A stretch of DNA of 64,000 bases from Coniella vitis. Its lineage: Eukaryota > Ascomycota > Sordariomycetes > Diaporthales > Schizoparmaceae. This document shows positions 18,537 to 29,369 of this stretch, in pieces. The notes under the pieces are model-generated. The model made no database searches. It was not told where the DNA came from and saw only the letters and a program-made list of their open reading frames with translations. The stretch is from the NCBI GenBank assembly GCA_011317545.1, contig WUJK01000009.1, positions 2,046,001 through 2,110,000 on the forward strand. Direction: 5' to 3'. Position 1 is the stretch's first letter, and every line of letters starts with the position of its first letter. Both the position numbers and the translations under genes were made by a program.

Positions 18537-20166
18537 TTAAGCATAGAAGTTGACCGTCTGCGAAGAAATAACAGGTTAGCAAAGAATATCACCGGTTCAT
18601 AAACAAAGAAAAGCATTCAATCCAGTCGACTCACCTCCTTCTTCTTGGATTGCACCTCGGCAATAGCATCGACATAGTGCTCATGGCTGATCTTGTTCTT
18701 TCCCATTCGTAATGCAATCATACCAGCCTCGACACACACAGCCTTGAGCATAGCACCTCCAAATTCATCTGTGCTCCGTGCCAGCTCGCCCCAGTTAGTT
18801 CCCTCGTGCACCTTCATCTTGCGGCTGTGAATCTTGAGGATCTGTGCGCGTGCCTCTTCGTTGGGCAAGGGAAATTCAATTTTGCGGTCGAGACGGCCAG
18901 AACGCAGCAGCGCAGGGTCAAGCACATCAACACGGTTCGTCGCTGCCAGCACCTTGATGCGATCGTCTGAAGCAAAACCGTCGAGCTGGTTGAGGAGTTC
19001 CAGCATGGTTCGTTGCACTTCTCTGTCGCCAGACTTTTCCGAGTCGAAACGCTTGGTACCCACGGCGTCCAGCTCGTCGATGAAGATGATGGACGGCGCC
19101 TTTTCCTTGGCCAGGGCAAAGCAGTCTCGCACGAGCTTCGCACCATCGCCAATAAACATCTGAACAAGCTGAGGACCCGCGAGCTTGAGGAAAGTGGCGT
19201 CGGTTTGCGCTGCGCATGCTCTGGCCAAAAGCGTCTTGCCAGTACCAGGGGGACCGTACATGAGTGCACCTAATATCGTTAGCCACTTGTGTTCCCAGTA
19301 TTTGCAGACCCGATCAAGGGCAGTGCCTCAAACATACCCTTTGGTGCCTTGATACCTATTTTCTTGAACCGCTCAGCCTCCTTCATGGGCCACACAATAG
19401 CCTCGACCAGCTCCTCGATCTGCTTATCCAGGCCACCAACGTCGCTGTATTTTTCGGTAGGCTTTTCGTCGACTTCCATAGCCTTGACACGAGAGTCGTA
19501 CTCGGCAGGTAACGTATCGAGGATGAGATACGAGTCCTTGTTGACACCAATCAGGTCACCGGGCTTGAGGTTCTCTGGATCGACGAGGCCAATCAGTGGC
19601 AAGAAGATGGTCTGTCTTGTCGAGGTCTTGATGACGGCCGACTTGCCGACTCTTGTTGCGTCGAGATCGATATTGGCGCCTTCCTCTGACGACTCGGCAG
19701 TAGGGTCCAAGTCGAGCAGCTCCACGACGTTGCCAACGAGGTAGGGTAGTTGTCTGTTTGCAAATTGATTATGATGTCAGCAAGCCCCAGCTTATGAGCC
19801 GTAGCGGGTTTCTCTTGGAATCCGGGCAGAAAACACAACGCACCTGTTGTTCTGGATCTTTTCACGGTTCTCCTTGATCTTCTCGTTCATGGTTGCTTTC
19901 TCGTGCAGCAGGCGCTGAAACTCGGACTTCATGATTCTCGCATCATTGTCGAGTAGCCGCCTGCGGTTGAGTATGTCCTGGGTACTGAGCTGCAGAATTT
20001 CGTCGTCGATAAGGTCGTCCTCTTCTGCTGCGTCCTTCATCTCCGCGTCGTTGTCGCCGGTAGGTTTTGAGCCGTCGCGCCCAGAGTCGTCGCCGCGGTC
20101 ATCCTTCTTGTCCTTGTCGTCGCGCTCGCGGCGATCAAGGTCATCGAGCTCCTCGAGGGTCGACAT
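18537..20166 (-). CDS. rpt5: 26S proteasome regulatory ATPase subunit Rpt5
   Basis: Four exons are joined: 19844-20166, 19338-19753, 18635-19269 and 18537-18557, giving 464 aa. Rpt5 is one of six AAA+ ATPases in the base of the 19S particle that unfold substrates and gate the 20S core. The acidic N-terminus leads into a coiled coil (residues about 60-108), an OB domain (LPYLVGNVVELLDLD onward) and the AAA+ domain. The latter has Walker A GPPGTGKT, Walker B IIFIDELD and the second region of homology ATNRVDVLDPALLRSGRLDR. The final 21-nt exon encodes TVNFYA-stop, which carries the HbYX tail (F-Y-A) that docks into the 20S alpha ring. If the last intron (18558-18634) were retained, the protein would end in EVSRLD and lack this tail. 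The start is the ATG at 20166; the longer open frame upstream is leader. Confidence 0.97.
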
Positions 20167-20959
20167 GGTGGGTTGGAGCTGTGTGGTAAGGGTCGTGGAT
20201 GGATTTGAAAAGAGGAGGTATGACAAGGTCCGAGGAGTGTTGAGGTTGGGTGTGGATGGCGGGTGGAAAAGCGTGGCGAATGGATGGCAGTTGCGATGGT
20301 GTTTGTGATGATGGAGGGAAGGTTGACAGCTTTCGCGGGATGCAGCGTCAACGGGCTACGGGCTGCACGGTAGAGCTACAGGCGGGAGTTGCTCAGCGCA
20401 GGCCCAGGCAGGCAAGTCGACGTCGTAATCCTGGTCGCCTAGTAAGTACCACTGTACCGATAAGCGATAAGCCATGCAAGATGTGTGCTTAGTCGGGTGC
20501 CTGTGTAGATAACAACACGATCCATTAACAGTACTATGTATGGGAATCGATGAGCGTTGTTTGCTTGATTGAGGAATAAGTAATTGGATATGGTACATGG
20601 CAGTGTAGCAAGAAGAAGAAAAAGAAACAGAACAAATGAACCCCTGGAAGTATCAATGATACTGTAAAGAACAGCATAAAAAAGCCATCTCCATTTACCC
20701 CCCAGAACGCACATGTAAACCGAATTCTGTCAAAATGCACCTTGAATATACACATACACCACGCTCAAACGCCTTTAGTTCGCCCAACAAGTATAAACAG
20801 CCCATAAAGAACCAACAGAATAGCAGGAAACATGGTATCGTAACAACACACAAGGTCATCCACACGTCCGCACATGGCACCCATCGCCAATCATGTCTTC
20901 AAACGCATAACAACAGTGAGCTCGTGTCACAGCTCGGGCAGTAAAAGCCAGTCGCCTGA
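20167..20959. other. Spacer between rpt5 and the DUF4870-like gene
   Basis: This contains the rpt5 promoter and the 3' region of the minus-strand gene at 20960-21788. A copy of GTACTATGTAT, a one-base variant of the motif repeated at 60-62.5 kb, lies near 20533. No gene is seen. Confidence 0.5.
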
Positions 20960-21788
20960 TCATTCGTCATCCAAAAATCGGCTCGCGATGTGCCCAAAGA
21001 AGGGCACCTCGTACCGATCGAGCATATCGGCATCGCGATACGCGCGCATTGTCAGCAAGGCAATCAGAGCCAAGTCGCAGAGGAAGAACAGCCACCCAAA
21101 GAAGGTCGACCAGGAGAAGACAATGTGGAAGATGAAGATGACGGTGAAGAGCAATGCCGACTGCCAGGCGTGGAATCTATCCGTATGGGAAGAATGCTGT
21201 TAGCTTAGAACTGCCCCAGGCGTTCCAACAAAAACCGGACGGTAGTTCTCTAAAGAGATGTTCGTTTGCTCACCTCACATAATCGCTCTTTCTCTCCAGA
21301 ATCAACAATACGATGGCTCCCAACGGCGGCAATGCCAAATACGCCAAGCAAGCCTCATAATCAAGCCGTATGCCCAAACTTGTGTCAAACTCATTGATGC
21401 CTTCGCGATCCGTCGCACCAGCAAAACCACTACTTATATTCCCAAAATAACCATCACCGCCTAATGATGGCCGCGTTGGGGCAGGGTTCGCCGCACCCGC
21501 TGCTGCTACTGCATTATGATAATTCTTGTTGTTCGCCGCAACCCCGCCCCCACCCGGAGCAGGACTCTGTTGATAGCTCGGACTCGGTATCTGGTAACCG
21601 GGTGTTTGCCAGCTTCGCTGGGGCTGAGGGTGCTGTAGCGGCGGTGGGCTGGCTTGGTTGGTGCGCTTTTGGTAGCTGTAGCTGCCGCCCAAGGGAGACC
21701 AAGGGCGGCGTTCAAGCGAGGTACGCGGGGAGGCAGTGTCGGGAGAGCGGGAGGCCTCAGGGGGATCGGCTTGGTAGGGTGCAAACAT
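20960..21788 (-). CDS. DUF4870-like (UPF0132 type) small membrane protein
   Basis: Exon 1 is 21274-21788 and exon 2 is 20960-21176. The intron 21177-21273 has a GTGAGC donor, and splicing makes the codon for Arg in DYV-R-FHAWQ. The product is 243 aa. The first about 125 residues are a Pro/Gln/Ser-rich, probably disordered cytosolic region. The rest has three predicted membrane segments: CLAYLALPPLGAIVLLIL, SALLFTVIFIFHIVFSW and FGWLFFLCDLALIALLTM. The pattern L-A-Y-L followed by ILE-R-K-S-x-Y-V-R-FHAWQS matches the DUF4870 / Tic20-like family, found from bacteria to fungi, whose biochemical role is not settled. Assignment is from motif memory only, so the family name is less certain than the gene model. 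Confidence 0.75.
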
Positions 21789-22569
21789 TTGGCAAGATGG
21801 TCAACAACTTCAAGTCTTGAGTTGGGAAATGGTCTGGCAAAGGGAAAGTGAATTAATCGTAAGGGCGTGTCTTGGTGCGGTGCGTGTACGGGTCGAGAGA
21901 TCGTTGGAAGCGAGTATGATAAGGAAATTAATCAGGTCACTGGATGCCGTGTGAAATTGGTTGTCAACCCTGTATTTCGTCTTCAGGATGTATATATAAC
22001 ACGATGAGGAATGCGCATGAAACAAGCGAGGCGGACAGTTCGTCTATAGCTAGTTTTCTTTGCAAGGCGGTGCTTCGTCTTGGTTGGTGGCACACGCATG
22101 AAGAAGGAAGCGCGCGGGAGACGCGCTACGCTCGGTTGGCTGGTGCTGATGCGCTTCCCTTGCCCACTATTATGCGTTCACTTCCAGGGCTTCCAGGGCT
22201 GTTCAGGGCTCCATAGCGGCAGGGTGGGGATACCGCTCGGAGCGGCCCAGACCCTGTCAAGTCCTCGCTTCGGGCGGCTGCCCGGATCCGGTGCTCGGGA
22301 TTCAACTCGGCAGCAACGGTCTGCCATTTCAGGAGCATTATTTTTTGCAAAGGATCCGATACTGTAAGCCTGGTGGGGAGAATGGCAAGCCAAACATTTA
22401 GTCACAGACTTTCTTCTGATTGTTGGGCTCTTTTGCATCAGGTTATTGATTGGAACAATATCAATCAGTAGAACGACTATGCGAGTGACTGCCCAGCTTG
22501 GCTTATAGACACTGATTCGGTTGATGATCGCACAACCATAATATGCACCAGCCCTCGCTATGCCCCCCC
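21789..22569. other. Spacer between the DUF4870-like gene and the uL10m gene
   Basis: The promoter of the DUF4870-like gene and the 3' region of the uL10m gene share this stretch. No gene is recognised. Confidence 0.5.
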
Positions 22570-23616
22570 TTACTCCTGCTTCTCCCCCTCTGCAGCTTTC
22601 TCTGCTGGCTTCTCCGCATCCTCGAGCATTGTCTTGCGGCTCTCCATCGTCACCCACAAGCTCTTGGCAGCGCCCTCGAGCGCAGCGGTAAGACCTAAAC
22701 CGGCGCTCTGGAGCATAGCCACCAACTGGCCCTGCAGACCCTCCAGACCGCCCTGGATACCTCCCACCCATCTGGTACCCTCCAGGTCGAACACCTTACC
22801 CTCGACGCGTGCACCAACGAGCAGCAGCTTCTGGAGGCCGTTTTGCGTCGTCAAATCGTAATAGCCCGGGTTCTTTTTGCGCGATGGCGCAGGAAAGGCT
22901 GGTGCGCTGGGGGCCACAATGGAGAGCACGGCCGCGAGATGCTGGGGCGAGACGGCCGGGAAAGTCGCAACGGCGAGGGGACCCAGCAGTAGAGGCAGCA
23001 TTTGGGCGTAGGCTGAGTCGGCAGGTGGGTTTTGTTGAGCGGCCTTGACAACTTGGTATGCTGCCGGGGACAGATCGTGCGTATATTTTTCGTTTGCCGC
23101 CTTCTCTTTGGCAACTGGGTCCCAGAACTCGATAATCTTGAGGGCCTGGTTGAACATGCTCGTGCGCACCACCTGCAGCAGCACGTTGGAGGAGAGATCG
23201 ACAGGAGGCTCGGCATCGGGGGAGGTGGACGCTGCTGGTGGTGGCACGGCAGCGAGGGCAGCCTTGATTTCACGGCGAATGGCCGCCCACTCAACCGCCG
23301 TCAGGTTGTTGTGCTGAAAGATGAGGATGAGAGGCGTGGAGCGAAGCAACGAGGTGTAGGAGCGCAGCAGCTGCGACTTGCGGGCCTCGGCGGGTCTTGC
23401 GCTCGGGGGTTTTGTTGGCGGAACATAGTTGTCGGGCAGCTTGAAGGCATCTGCGAGGGAGGAGGCGGCAGCGGCAGCATAGTGCCGCACTGGGGCAGCT
23501 GATATCCCAGGCAGATGTATTTGGTCAGCGCATCGAGGAGCAGGAGTGGATATGCGGGCGCGTCTGGCAGCAGCATCGAGCCTCCCTGAGGCGCGGCAGG
23601 GTAGCCTTGGAGGCAT
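22570..23616 (-). CDS. mrpl11: Mitochondrial large-subunit ribosomal protein uL10m (MRPL11/L10 family)
   Basis: The intronless gene encodes 348 aa. The N-terminus is rich in Arg, Ala and Ser with no acidic residues (MPPRLPCRASGRLDAAARRA), as expected for a mitochondrial targeting peptide; maturation near residue 45 is plausible. The core RKSQLLRSYTSLLRSTPLIL and FQHNNLTAVEWAAIRREI is the uL10 RNA-binding domain as seen in fungal mitochondrial L10/L11 proteins, where uL10 anchors the stalk of bL12 copies on the large subunit. The C-terminal part (LQGQLVAMLQSAGLGLTAAL) is the usual extension of fungal homologues. Start: ATG at 23616 is the first Met of the frame and begins the targeting peptide. 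Confidence 0.85.
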   Translation of the reverse strand: MPPRLPCRASGRLDAAARRARISTPAPRCADQIHLPGISAAPVRHYAAAAASSLADAFKLPDNYVPPTKPPSARPAEARKSQLLRSYTSLLRSTPLILIFQHNNLTAVEWAAIRREIKAALAAVPPPAASTSPDAEPPVDLSSNVLLQVVRTSMFNQALKIIEFWDPVAKEKAANEKYTHDLSPAAYQVVKAAQQNPPADSAYAQMLPLLLGPLAVATFPAVSPQHLAAVLSIVAPSAPAFPAPSRKKNPGYYDLTTQNGLQKLLLVGARVEGKVFDLEGTRWVGGIQGGLEGLQGQLVAMLQSAGLGLTAALEGAAKSLWVTMESRKTMLEDAEKPAEKAAEGEKQE

Positions 23617-24441
23617 GGCGAGGGTGGCCCAAGTCGGAGGATGAATGAACAGCGGATGTCAATTGGGTTCAAGTCTTCCTTCTAGCTGGTCAGACTGTGA
23701 ATGGTCGTCGTGGAGGAGCAGAAGGTGTGGTGCTGGGTGGTGAATGCGGCTCGCCCAGTCACGATGCTGCATTGGCCATTGCGCGAGCCAGCCGCGACGC
23801 CGAAAATTTGGGCCGCTTGTCGGTCGTGGCAGGCGATAAGATAAGAGCTACGGTACGTACCGGTTGCGATGCATTCTATATACATATAGGTACCTGTATA
23901 CATGTTACTTCTGTACTTTCACATAGTACAGCTGATCTGCGTGATGTTTTTCTCTCTCGTTTGGGTTTTATAATGCTTGTAAGACTATACATGATTGAAA
24001 TACACATATTTATATATCAACAGACAGTCTTCGTTCAAATCATCTGATGCACAGCTAACAATCCTCCATTAGCTTGCCCACGCAGCGTAAAGTATAGGCT
24101 GCTCTGTAGAATGTACGTAGTACCTGGAATGTTTCCGTTTTCGGCTAGTTGTGCACTTTACAAACTGAGGTTCTAACCCAGAAGAGCAGTCACTGAGGGG
24201 CATATCGGATACTATGTAATCTGCTGTGACACATTGCCAAAGAGAGACCGGCCTGTTCACCTCACTCTTCACCACCACCTCCGACCCTACCAAAGGCGCC
24301 TGGCTCACCCAATTGCCCAACTCGATTGTCTTGCACCACCAGCCAGCCAGCCAGCCAGCCATTGAAGTGTTTACCTGCATACACCATCAATTTTGGACAA
24401 GTAACCGGCTACAGTTGAGGGCACCACCACCACCAACAGCC
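23617..24441. promoter_or_regulatory. Divergent promoter of uL10m and anthranilate phosphoribosyltransferase
   Basis: The two start codons (23616 minus, 24442 plus) are 825 bp apart and transcribed outward, so both promoters lie here. Near the trp4 ATG there is a (CCAG)n tract at about 24339-24360. I looked for a perfect Gcn4/CPC1 site (TGACTCA) expected for amino-acid genes but see only weak TGACT-like matches near 24190. Confidence 0.5.
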
Positions 24442-25890
24442 ATGGCGGGGTCCAATCCACCAGGTTCAACACCACCGCCAACCCTCAAGTCTTCTTCTCA
24501 GCCAGACCTCATCGAGGCCTCCGCAGGCCCCGTCCAGCCTCCTGCCGTCGTCGACATCAAGGACCTCCTGCGCCGCCTGTGGCCCGCCCCAAATACCGCC
24601 GGAACCTCGACCTCTTCCTCCTCTCCGCCGCCTGTTTCGCCCACAGAGATCTCCGACGCCATAGCCCACTTCTTTACAGACCGCATTGACGATGTCCAGA
24701 CCGGCGCACTACTCATGTGTCTGCACTTTACCGGCCTCGACCGCGACCCGGCCGTGCTGTCGCTAACAGCGCGCAAGATGCTTCAGGCCGCTGCGCAGGT
24801 CGATTCAGCCCTCCTTGCCCGTGTGGTTAAAGAGCGCGGCCGGAAAGAAGGCAACTACAGCGGTGGATTTGTACGTCTGCTGCCGTTCCCGCCCACTATG
24901 CATCAACACAGCTGACACAATCTCACTCTTTAGTGCGACATCGTAGGCACAGGCGGCGACGCCCACAACACCTTCAACATATCCACCACAGCCTCCATCC
25001 TCGCCTCCTCTCTCCTCCTCGTCGCAAAGCACGGCAACCGCGCCTCCACTTCCAAATCCGGCTCCGCCGATCTCATCGCGAATATGGCGTTTCCCCGCCC
25101 GCCCGCAATGACAGCCGTCGAGCCAGAGCACATTGCTCGCATTTACACAGCCTCCAATTACGCGTTTCTGTTTGCGCCTTCTTTCCACCCGGGAATGCGC
25201 TTCGTTTCCCCTGTTCGGCGCAAACTCCCCTGGCGCACGATTTTCAATCTGCTCGGTCCCCTCGCGAATCCAATGGATGTCCACGATCAGCCCATGATTG
25301 AAGCCCGCATCATTGGCGTCGCCCGCCGGGACCTCGGCCCTGTTTTTGCAGAGGCGCTGCGGCAGAATGGCGTGCGCAAGGGCATGGTTGTCTGCGGCGA
25401 AGAAGAACTCGATGAAGTCTCGTGCGCGGGGCCCACCCTCTGCTGGCGGCTTGTGGAAAACGCGACCACACAACAAGTCGAAATCCAGCACTTTAGCATC
25501 ACACCCGAGGACTTTGGGCTCTCGCGCCACCCACTCGACACCGTTTCCCCCGGTAAGGAGCCCGCGCAAAACGCAGCGATCCTGAAACGGATACTGAATA
25601 ATGAGCTCGATGCTACGGATCCCATTTTGGAGTTTGTGCTTATCAACACGGCTGCGCTATTCGTTATTTCGGGGGTCTGTGATGCAGACAGTAGCGAGAT
25701 GGGATTGGGCGACGATGGACAGGTTGTGAAGGAAGTTGGACCCGGTGGAGGCCGATGGAAGGAAGGCGTACGGAGGGCAAGATGGGCGATTCAAAGCGGC
25801 GAGGCGTGGAGGCAGTGGAATGCGTTTGTGGATGTGACAAATGGGATCCAGGACGAGACTGCAACTGCTGCTGCTACTGCTACGGCATAG
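24442..25890 (+). CDS. trp4: Anthranilate phosphoribosyltransferase (tryptophan synthesis)
   Basis: Exon 1 is 24442-24870, exon 2 is 24934-25890; the 63-nt intron (GTACGT...TTTAG) sits just before the catalytic loop. The 461-aa product transfers phosphoribosyl from PRPP to anthranilate, the second step of tryptophan synthesis. The N-terminal helical domain (FFTDRIDDVQTGALLMCLHF) precedes the PRPP-binding loop VGTGGDAHNTFNIST, then KHGNRASTSKSGSADL (anthranilate and Mg sites) and PWRTIFNLLGPLANP, all diagnostic. Compared with bacterial enzymes (about 340 aa) it carries a Ser/Pro-rich N-terminal extension of about 60 residues and an acidic, Gly-rich insert before the last helix (GLGDDGQVVKEVGPGGG). 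The C-terminus ends in an Ala/Thr run. ATG 24442 is the first Met before a compositionally protein-like N-terminus. Confidence 0.97.
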
Positions 25891-26489
25891 TATATATCTA
25901 TATGCGTATGTATGTATATATGGATGCCAATTGTATAGATGAACCGACTATCAAAAAGAAACCGTTCGGGAAATGTTGATTCGATCTCCTGACTCTTCTC
26001 TTTTTTCCCCCGTGTTTGGCCCTACCTCCTCCACTGATTCTCTCTACCTATATACCAACATGCCTGTCCGCTTTTTGTTTTCTCCAGCCCTTGGTTCAAA
26101 GTAGCGACTTTTAACCTATATAAGCCACTTATAAATTACATTTGTCTTCGCCGTTTTGATGATTCTCAATAGTGCTCCTTAGGCGGATTTCAAAACATTA
26201 CTTTCTTGTCCTTTTCTCTATGAGTTGGGGGCTTCTATCTGTAACTAGCACTTGTGACAATACAGTCCAGCGTAGGTGAACACATGGTGTGAATTGAGCA
26301 GCAAACCTCCCCCAGCGCCTACAGCCGTACATCCACCCTGGATACCTTGTATCCTATACCATACACACCAATCATCAGCCTGAAACCCCCCTCTTAAGTC
26401 TTTGACCAGCTGCCAGCTGAATGACAAGTGTCGCGAATCGCATCCTGTTTTTCTGCAACGGAAGCAAATCACCCATACCACACCACACC
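25891..26489. other. Convergent 3' spacer
   Basis: This 599-bp region separates the stop codons of trp4 (plus) and the tRNA ligase gene (minus). It contains TA-rich stretches near 25888-25930 that could serve in 3'-end formation. No gene is seen. Confidence 0.5.
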
Positions 26490-29369
26490 TTACCTCGACA
26501 ACACAGGCTTCACAGTACCCTTCACCGTCGGCCGTCCTTCCAACCCAATATCATATATCTTGCCACCGTCACCACCACCATCGCCACCAACAGCACCACC
26601 GGCTCCAGCACGCCCCTCCCCTTCCTCGGCCAACCACCGCTGCAACAGGTCATTGCTCTCCTTGGGCTTGACACCATCATCCCGCGTACCAATCGTAATA
26701 TGCGCCACCTTATTCACGCATCGCCACTTATCCTCGGTATCCACCAACCGAACCACAATCGCCATGATCCGTCCATCAAAGACAACCCGCTCCAGCACGA
26801 CATCACATTCGCCGAGGGACCCATCGGGGACGCCAGTGTTCGCCTCGGCTTCGGACTGCAACTTGGTGTATTGTTCCCAAAGATCTGGAAAATCCTTGGA
26901 CGATGCGCGGTGCATCAACGTGACGTGGAACTTGGGCTGTACGCGCCGCGACCCTTGCAAGTACTTGTAGAAGCGGGACTCGTCAGTGCCGGCTCCGTTG
27001 AACGTCTTTTGGAGCAGTGCGTTGACGTCGTTGGCTGGTATCTCGATGGACATGTACTCGAGTGGTTTCTTCTTTGTTTTCTTGGCAGGCTGAGCCTGGT
27101 TGCTGTTGTTGTTGTTGTTCTTATTCTTGCCGTTGCCGCCAACCTTGTGTCGCAAGTCGGGCCGGTACTCTCTCAAGGCCTCTTCCACAGCACGGTCCAT
27201 CTCCTCCCCGCTAGGCACCGTCTTGATAAGGTTGGGGTACAGCTTGTGTAGCTGGTTGACGACTGTCTCGAGATTCTGACGGCTACCTACAGCAGGGTCG
27301 AGGTCGATCACAGCATGGAAACCCTCAGCGGAGTCTTTGGACGTATCCAAGGGTTCAAAGCGGCGCAGGAAATTTTCCATGATACCGCGAACCTTGTTCG
27401 GTTCAGTAGCAGCCTGTATCGTCTGGTGGTTATCTCCGCGCGAGAACACACGTTCCATGGTGACTTGTCGTACCTTGGCCACGTCGTCGTGCACAAAGTT
27501 CAAGGCAACGATGGTGACCTCGCCGTGCTGTATCTTGAGGTCATTAATGATTTGGGTTCGCTCGCGCCGCTCCGTGTTGTTGCGGTCCGCCACGACAGCC
27601 GGGTAGGTGTTGAGCTGCTCCAGGACAGCGGCTGTGAACCTGGGTGGGCGCTTGAAACCTGTTATGTTGTCGTTCTGCACGTGGCCAAACCCAAAGAGCT
27701 TGGTGAGGGCAACAGCAACAGTGGTCTTGCCACAGCCAATGGTTGCAATGGGAACAAGCACCACGTTCCGCTCAACAACAGTCCCGGGGGCGCCTCCATG
27801 CAGCTCTTCCCACTTGGCAGCGTCGGCGCCATCCATGTGCTTGTATGCAAGGAATTCGTCTCGCAGCGAAATGATGCCATGATTCTGGTTGTAGAGCTTG
27901 CCCAGCTTCGGGTCGGCGGCAAGCCTCTTCTTGGCATATGCCAGGTACTCTTGCGTGATTTCGTGGTGCTTCCTGACCTTGGGGGGGTTGCCAGCTATTA
28001 AAGCCTTTGTGCATTCTCTCCACTGGCGATACATGAGGTAGGGCTCCTCAAACTTGTACTTGAAGAACCAGTCGTACGGTGGCACCGTGGCAGGGTCATG
28101 TGTGCGCTTGCAGCGGATAACAAAGCCCTCAACGTCTCGGCCTTCGTATGCACCCGTCTCGGCACACTCATCCAGGAATTTCTTGACCTCGCCTATGGTC
28201 TCCATTGTGAGAACTCCCACCTTGCGGAAACCCCAGTCGTCTGCAAACTGGTGGACGATGGAGCTGGGATAGGTCACAAACTCGGGCACATTGACGTTGA
28301 TTCCGTGGAGGTAGAGGCCGGCCTTGTCTGGGCCATAGGCGAGAATGTGCTCCTCAAACTCATCGTCGCACAACTCAGCGACGGCAGTGATATTGCGGGC
28401 CCGCAACTCGCGAGCCAAGTCCTCCTTAGTCCTGCCGCAAGCCTGCAGCTGCCTCTCAATGTGCCTTTCTCCAGCAGCAGCATGGCTCACCTCGACGTCA
28501 TTGCGGTCGCCAGTGGAGTGCTTGCTGCAGACAAGGAGGGTGCCGTCATCGAGGCCGCTGATGAAGATGATGCAGCCGTTTTCCTTGAGAGTCAGCTCGT
28601 AAGGGCCCTGGGTCTGGGTCTCGATGTTGGTCCACTTGGTTTCATGGACCTCGCCAATGTTGAAGAATTTGTTGTAGCCGCGGATGGCAATCTCGGGAAC
28701 ATTATTGCGGGTGCGCGTGGTGAAGAAGCCGCGGGCATAGGTGGGCAGGTCACGCTTCTTGTACTCGAATTCGGCCATCTTCCACGAGTCGACGGTCAAC
28801 TTATCGCGCGAGTTGGCCACATTGAACTTTGTCTTCCTGACTGCAATGCCGCCCTTTTTCTTGTTTTTACCCGAGGTCTCGAGCGTGTGAATCAGCGCGC
28901 CCACGACGTTTGGATCCTGAGCGACGTAGGGTGCTTGTGTGCTGGTGCTGGCATTGGCCTTGCTGGCACCGGCAGCCGCTTGGTCCACCAGCTTCTCCAC
29001 GTCTCCTCTGCTGTCCAGATCCATTTTGGAGGTTTGTGGTGCTTGCAGATGGCGGGTTGATGCGGAAACGCTGCGGGCCTGGGACTGAAAGCGTTTGTGC
29101 AGGGTGAGGGCGGCGTCTGAGTGCCCTGTCTGCAGGCAAGAGAAGTTTTGCAGGCGGGGACAGGGAAGAGTGGTGTGCAATGCTCGCTGTGAAGTCCACT
29201 GCTGTCTTGCGGAATGGTATGAGGTACTTAAGGCTGAGAGGCCATGCAGAGTTGAAAAGCAGCTGCTTGGAGGACGTGCTCTGGAAAAGCAAGACCGTCG
29301 TGTCGAGGTAGCCGCAAGGCCTGCCTGGGAGCGAAAAAGGCAAGCAGGCGCAGTTGGAGGCCCGGCCAT
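26490..29369 (-). CDS. trl1: Fungal tRNA ligase (ligase, kinase and cyclic phosphodiesterase domains)
   Basis: An uninterrupted frame encodes 959 aa. The enzyme joins tRNA halves after intron removal and, in fungi, splices HAC1-type mRNA in the unfolded protein response. Domains in order: nucleotidyltransferase/ligase with motif I KENGCIIF (Lys262, the adenylated residue), polynucleotide kinase with P-loop GCGKTT (about residues 544-555), and a 2H-type cyclic phosphodiesterase with two H-x-T motifs, HVTLMHR (about 815) and HITIGTR (about 889). Conserved sequence begins near residue 160. The first 115 residues are Arg/Ser-rich and almost free of acidic residues, resembling a mitochondrial presequence. 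A second in-frame ATG at 29024 (Met116, MDLDSRGD) would give an 844-residue form of the usual length. Which start is used cannot be decided from sequence. Confidence 0.96.
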   Translation of the reverse strand: MAGPPTAPACLFRSQAGLAATSTRRSCFSRARPPSSCFSTLHGLSALSTSYHSARQQWTSQRALHTTLPCPRLQNFSCLQTGHSDAALTLHKRFQSQARSVSASTRHLQAPQTSKMDLDSRGDVEKLVDQAAAGASKANASTSTQAPYVAQDPNVVGALIHTLETSGKNKKKGGIAVRKTKFNVANSRDKLTVDSWKMAEFEYKKRDLPTYARGFFTTRTRNNVPEIAIRGYNKFFNIGEVHETKWTNIETQTQGPYELTLKENGCIIFISGLDDGTLLVCSKHSTGDRNDVEVSHAAAGERHIERQLQACGRTKEDLARELRARNITAVAELCDDEFEEHILAYGPDKAGLYLHGINVNVPEFVTYPSSIVHQFADDWGFRKVGVLTMETIGEVKKFLDECAETGAYEGRDVEGFVIRCKRTHDPATVPPYDWFFKYKFEEPYLMYRQWRECTKALIAGNPPKVRKHHEITQEYLAYAKKRLAADPKLGKLYNQNHGIISLRDEFLAYKHMDGADAAKWEELHGGAPGTVVERNVVLVPIATIGCGKTTVAVALTKLFGFGHVQNDNITGFKRPPRFTAAVLEQLNTYPAVVADRNNTERRERTQIINDLKIQHGEVTIVALNFVHDDVAKVRQVTMERVFSRGDNHQTIQAATEPNKVRGIMENFLRRFEPLDTSKDSAEGFHAVIDLDPAVGSRQNLETVVNQLHKLYPNLIKTVPSGEEMDRAVEEALREYRPDLRHKVGGNGKNKNNNNNSNQAQPAKKTKKKPLEYMSIEIPANDVNALLQKTFNGAGTDESRFYKYLQGSRRVQPKFHVTLMHRASSKDFPDLWEQYTKLQSEAEANTGVPDGSLGECDVVLERVVFDGRIMAIVVRLVDTEDKWRCVNKVAHITIGTRDDGVKPKESNDLLQRWLAEEGEGRAGAGGAVGGDGGGDGGKIYDIGLEGRPTVKGTVKPVLSR

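Noticed and set aside
24187..24196. Gcn4/CPC1 site upstream of trp4
   Set aside because: The match to TGACTCA is imperfect and not repeated; not enough to call an operator.
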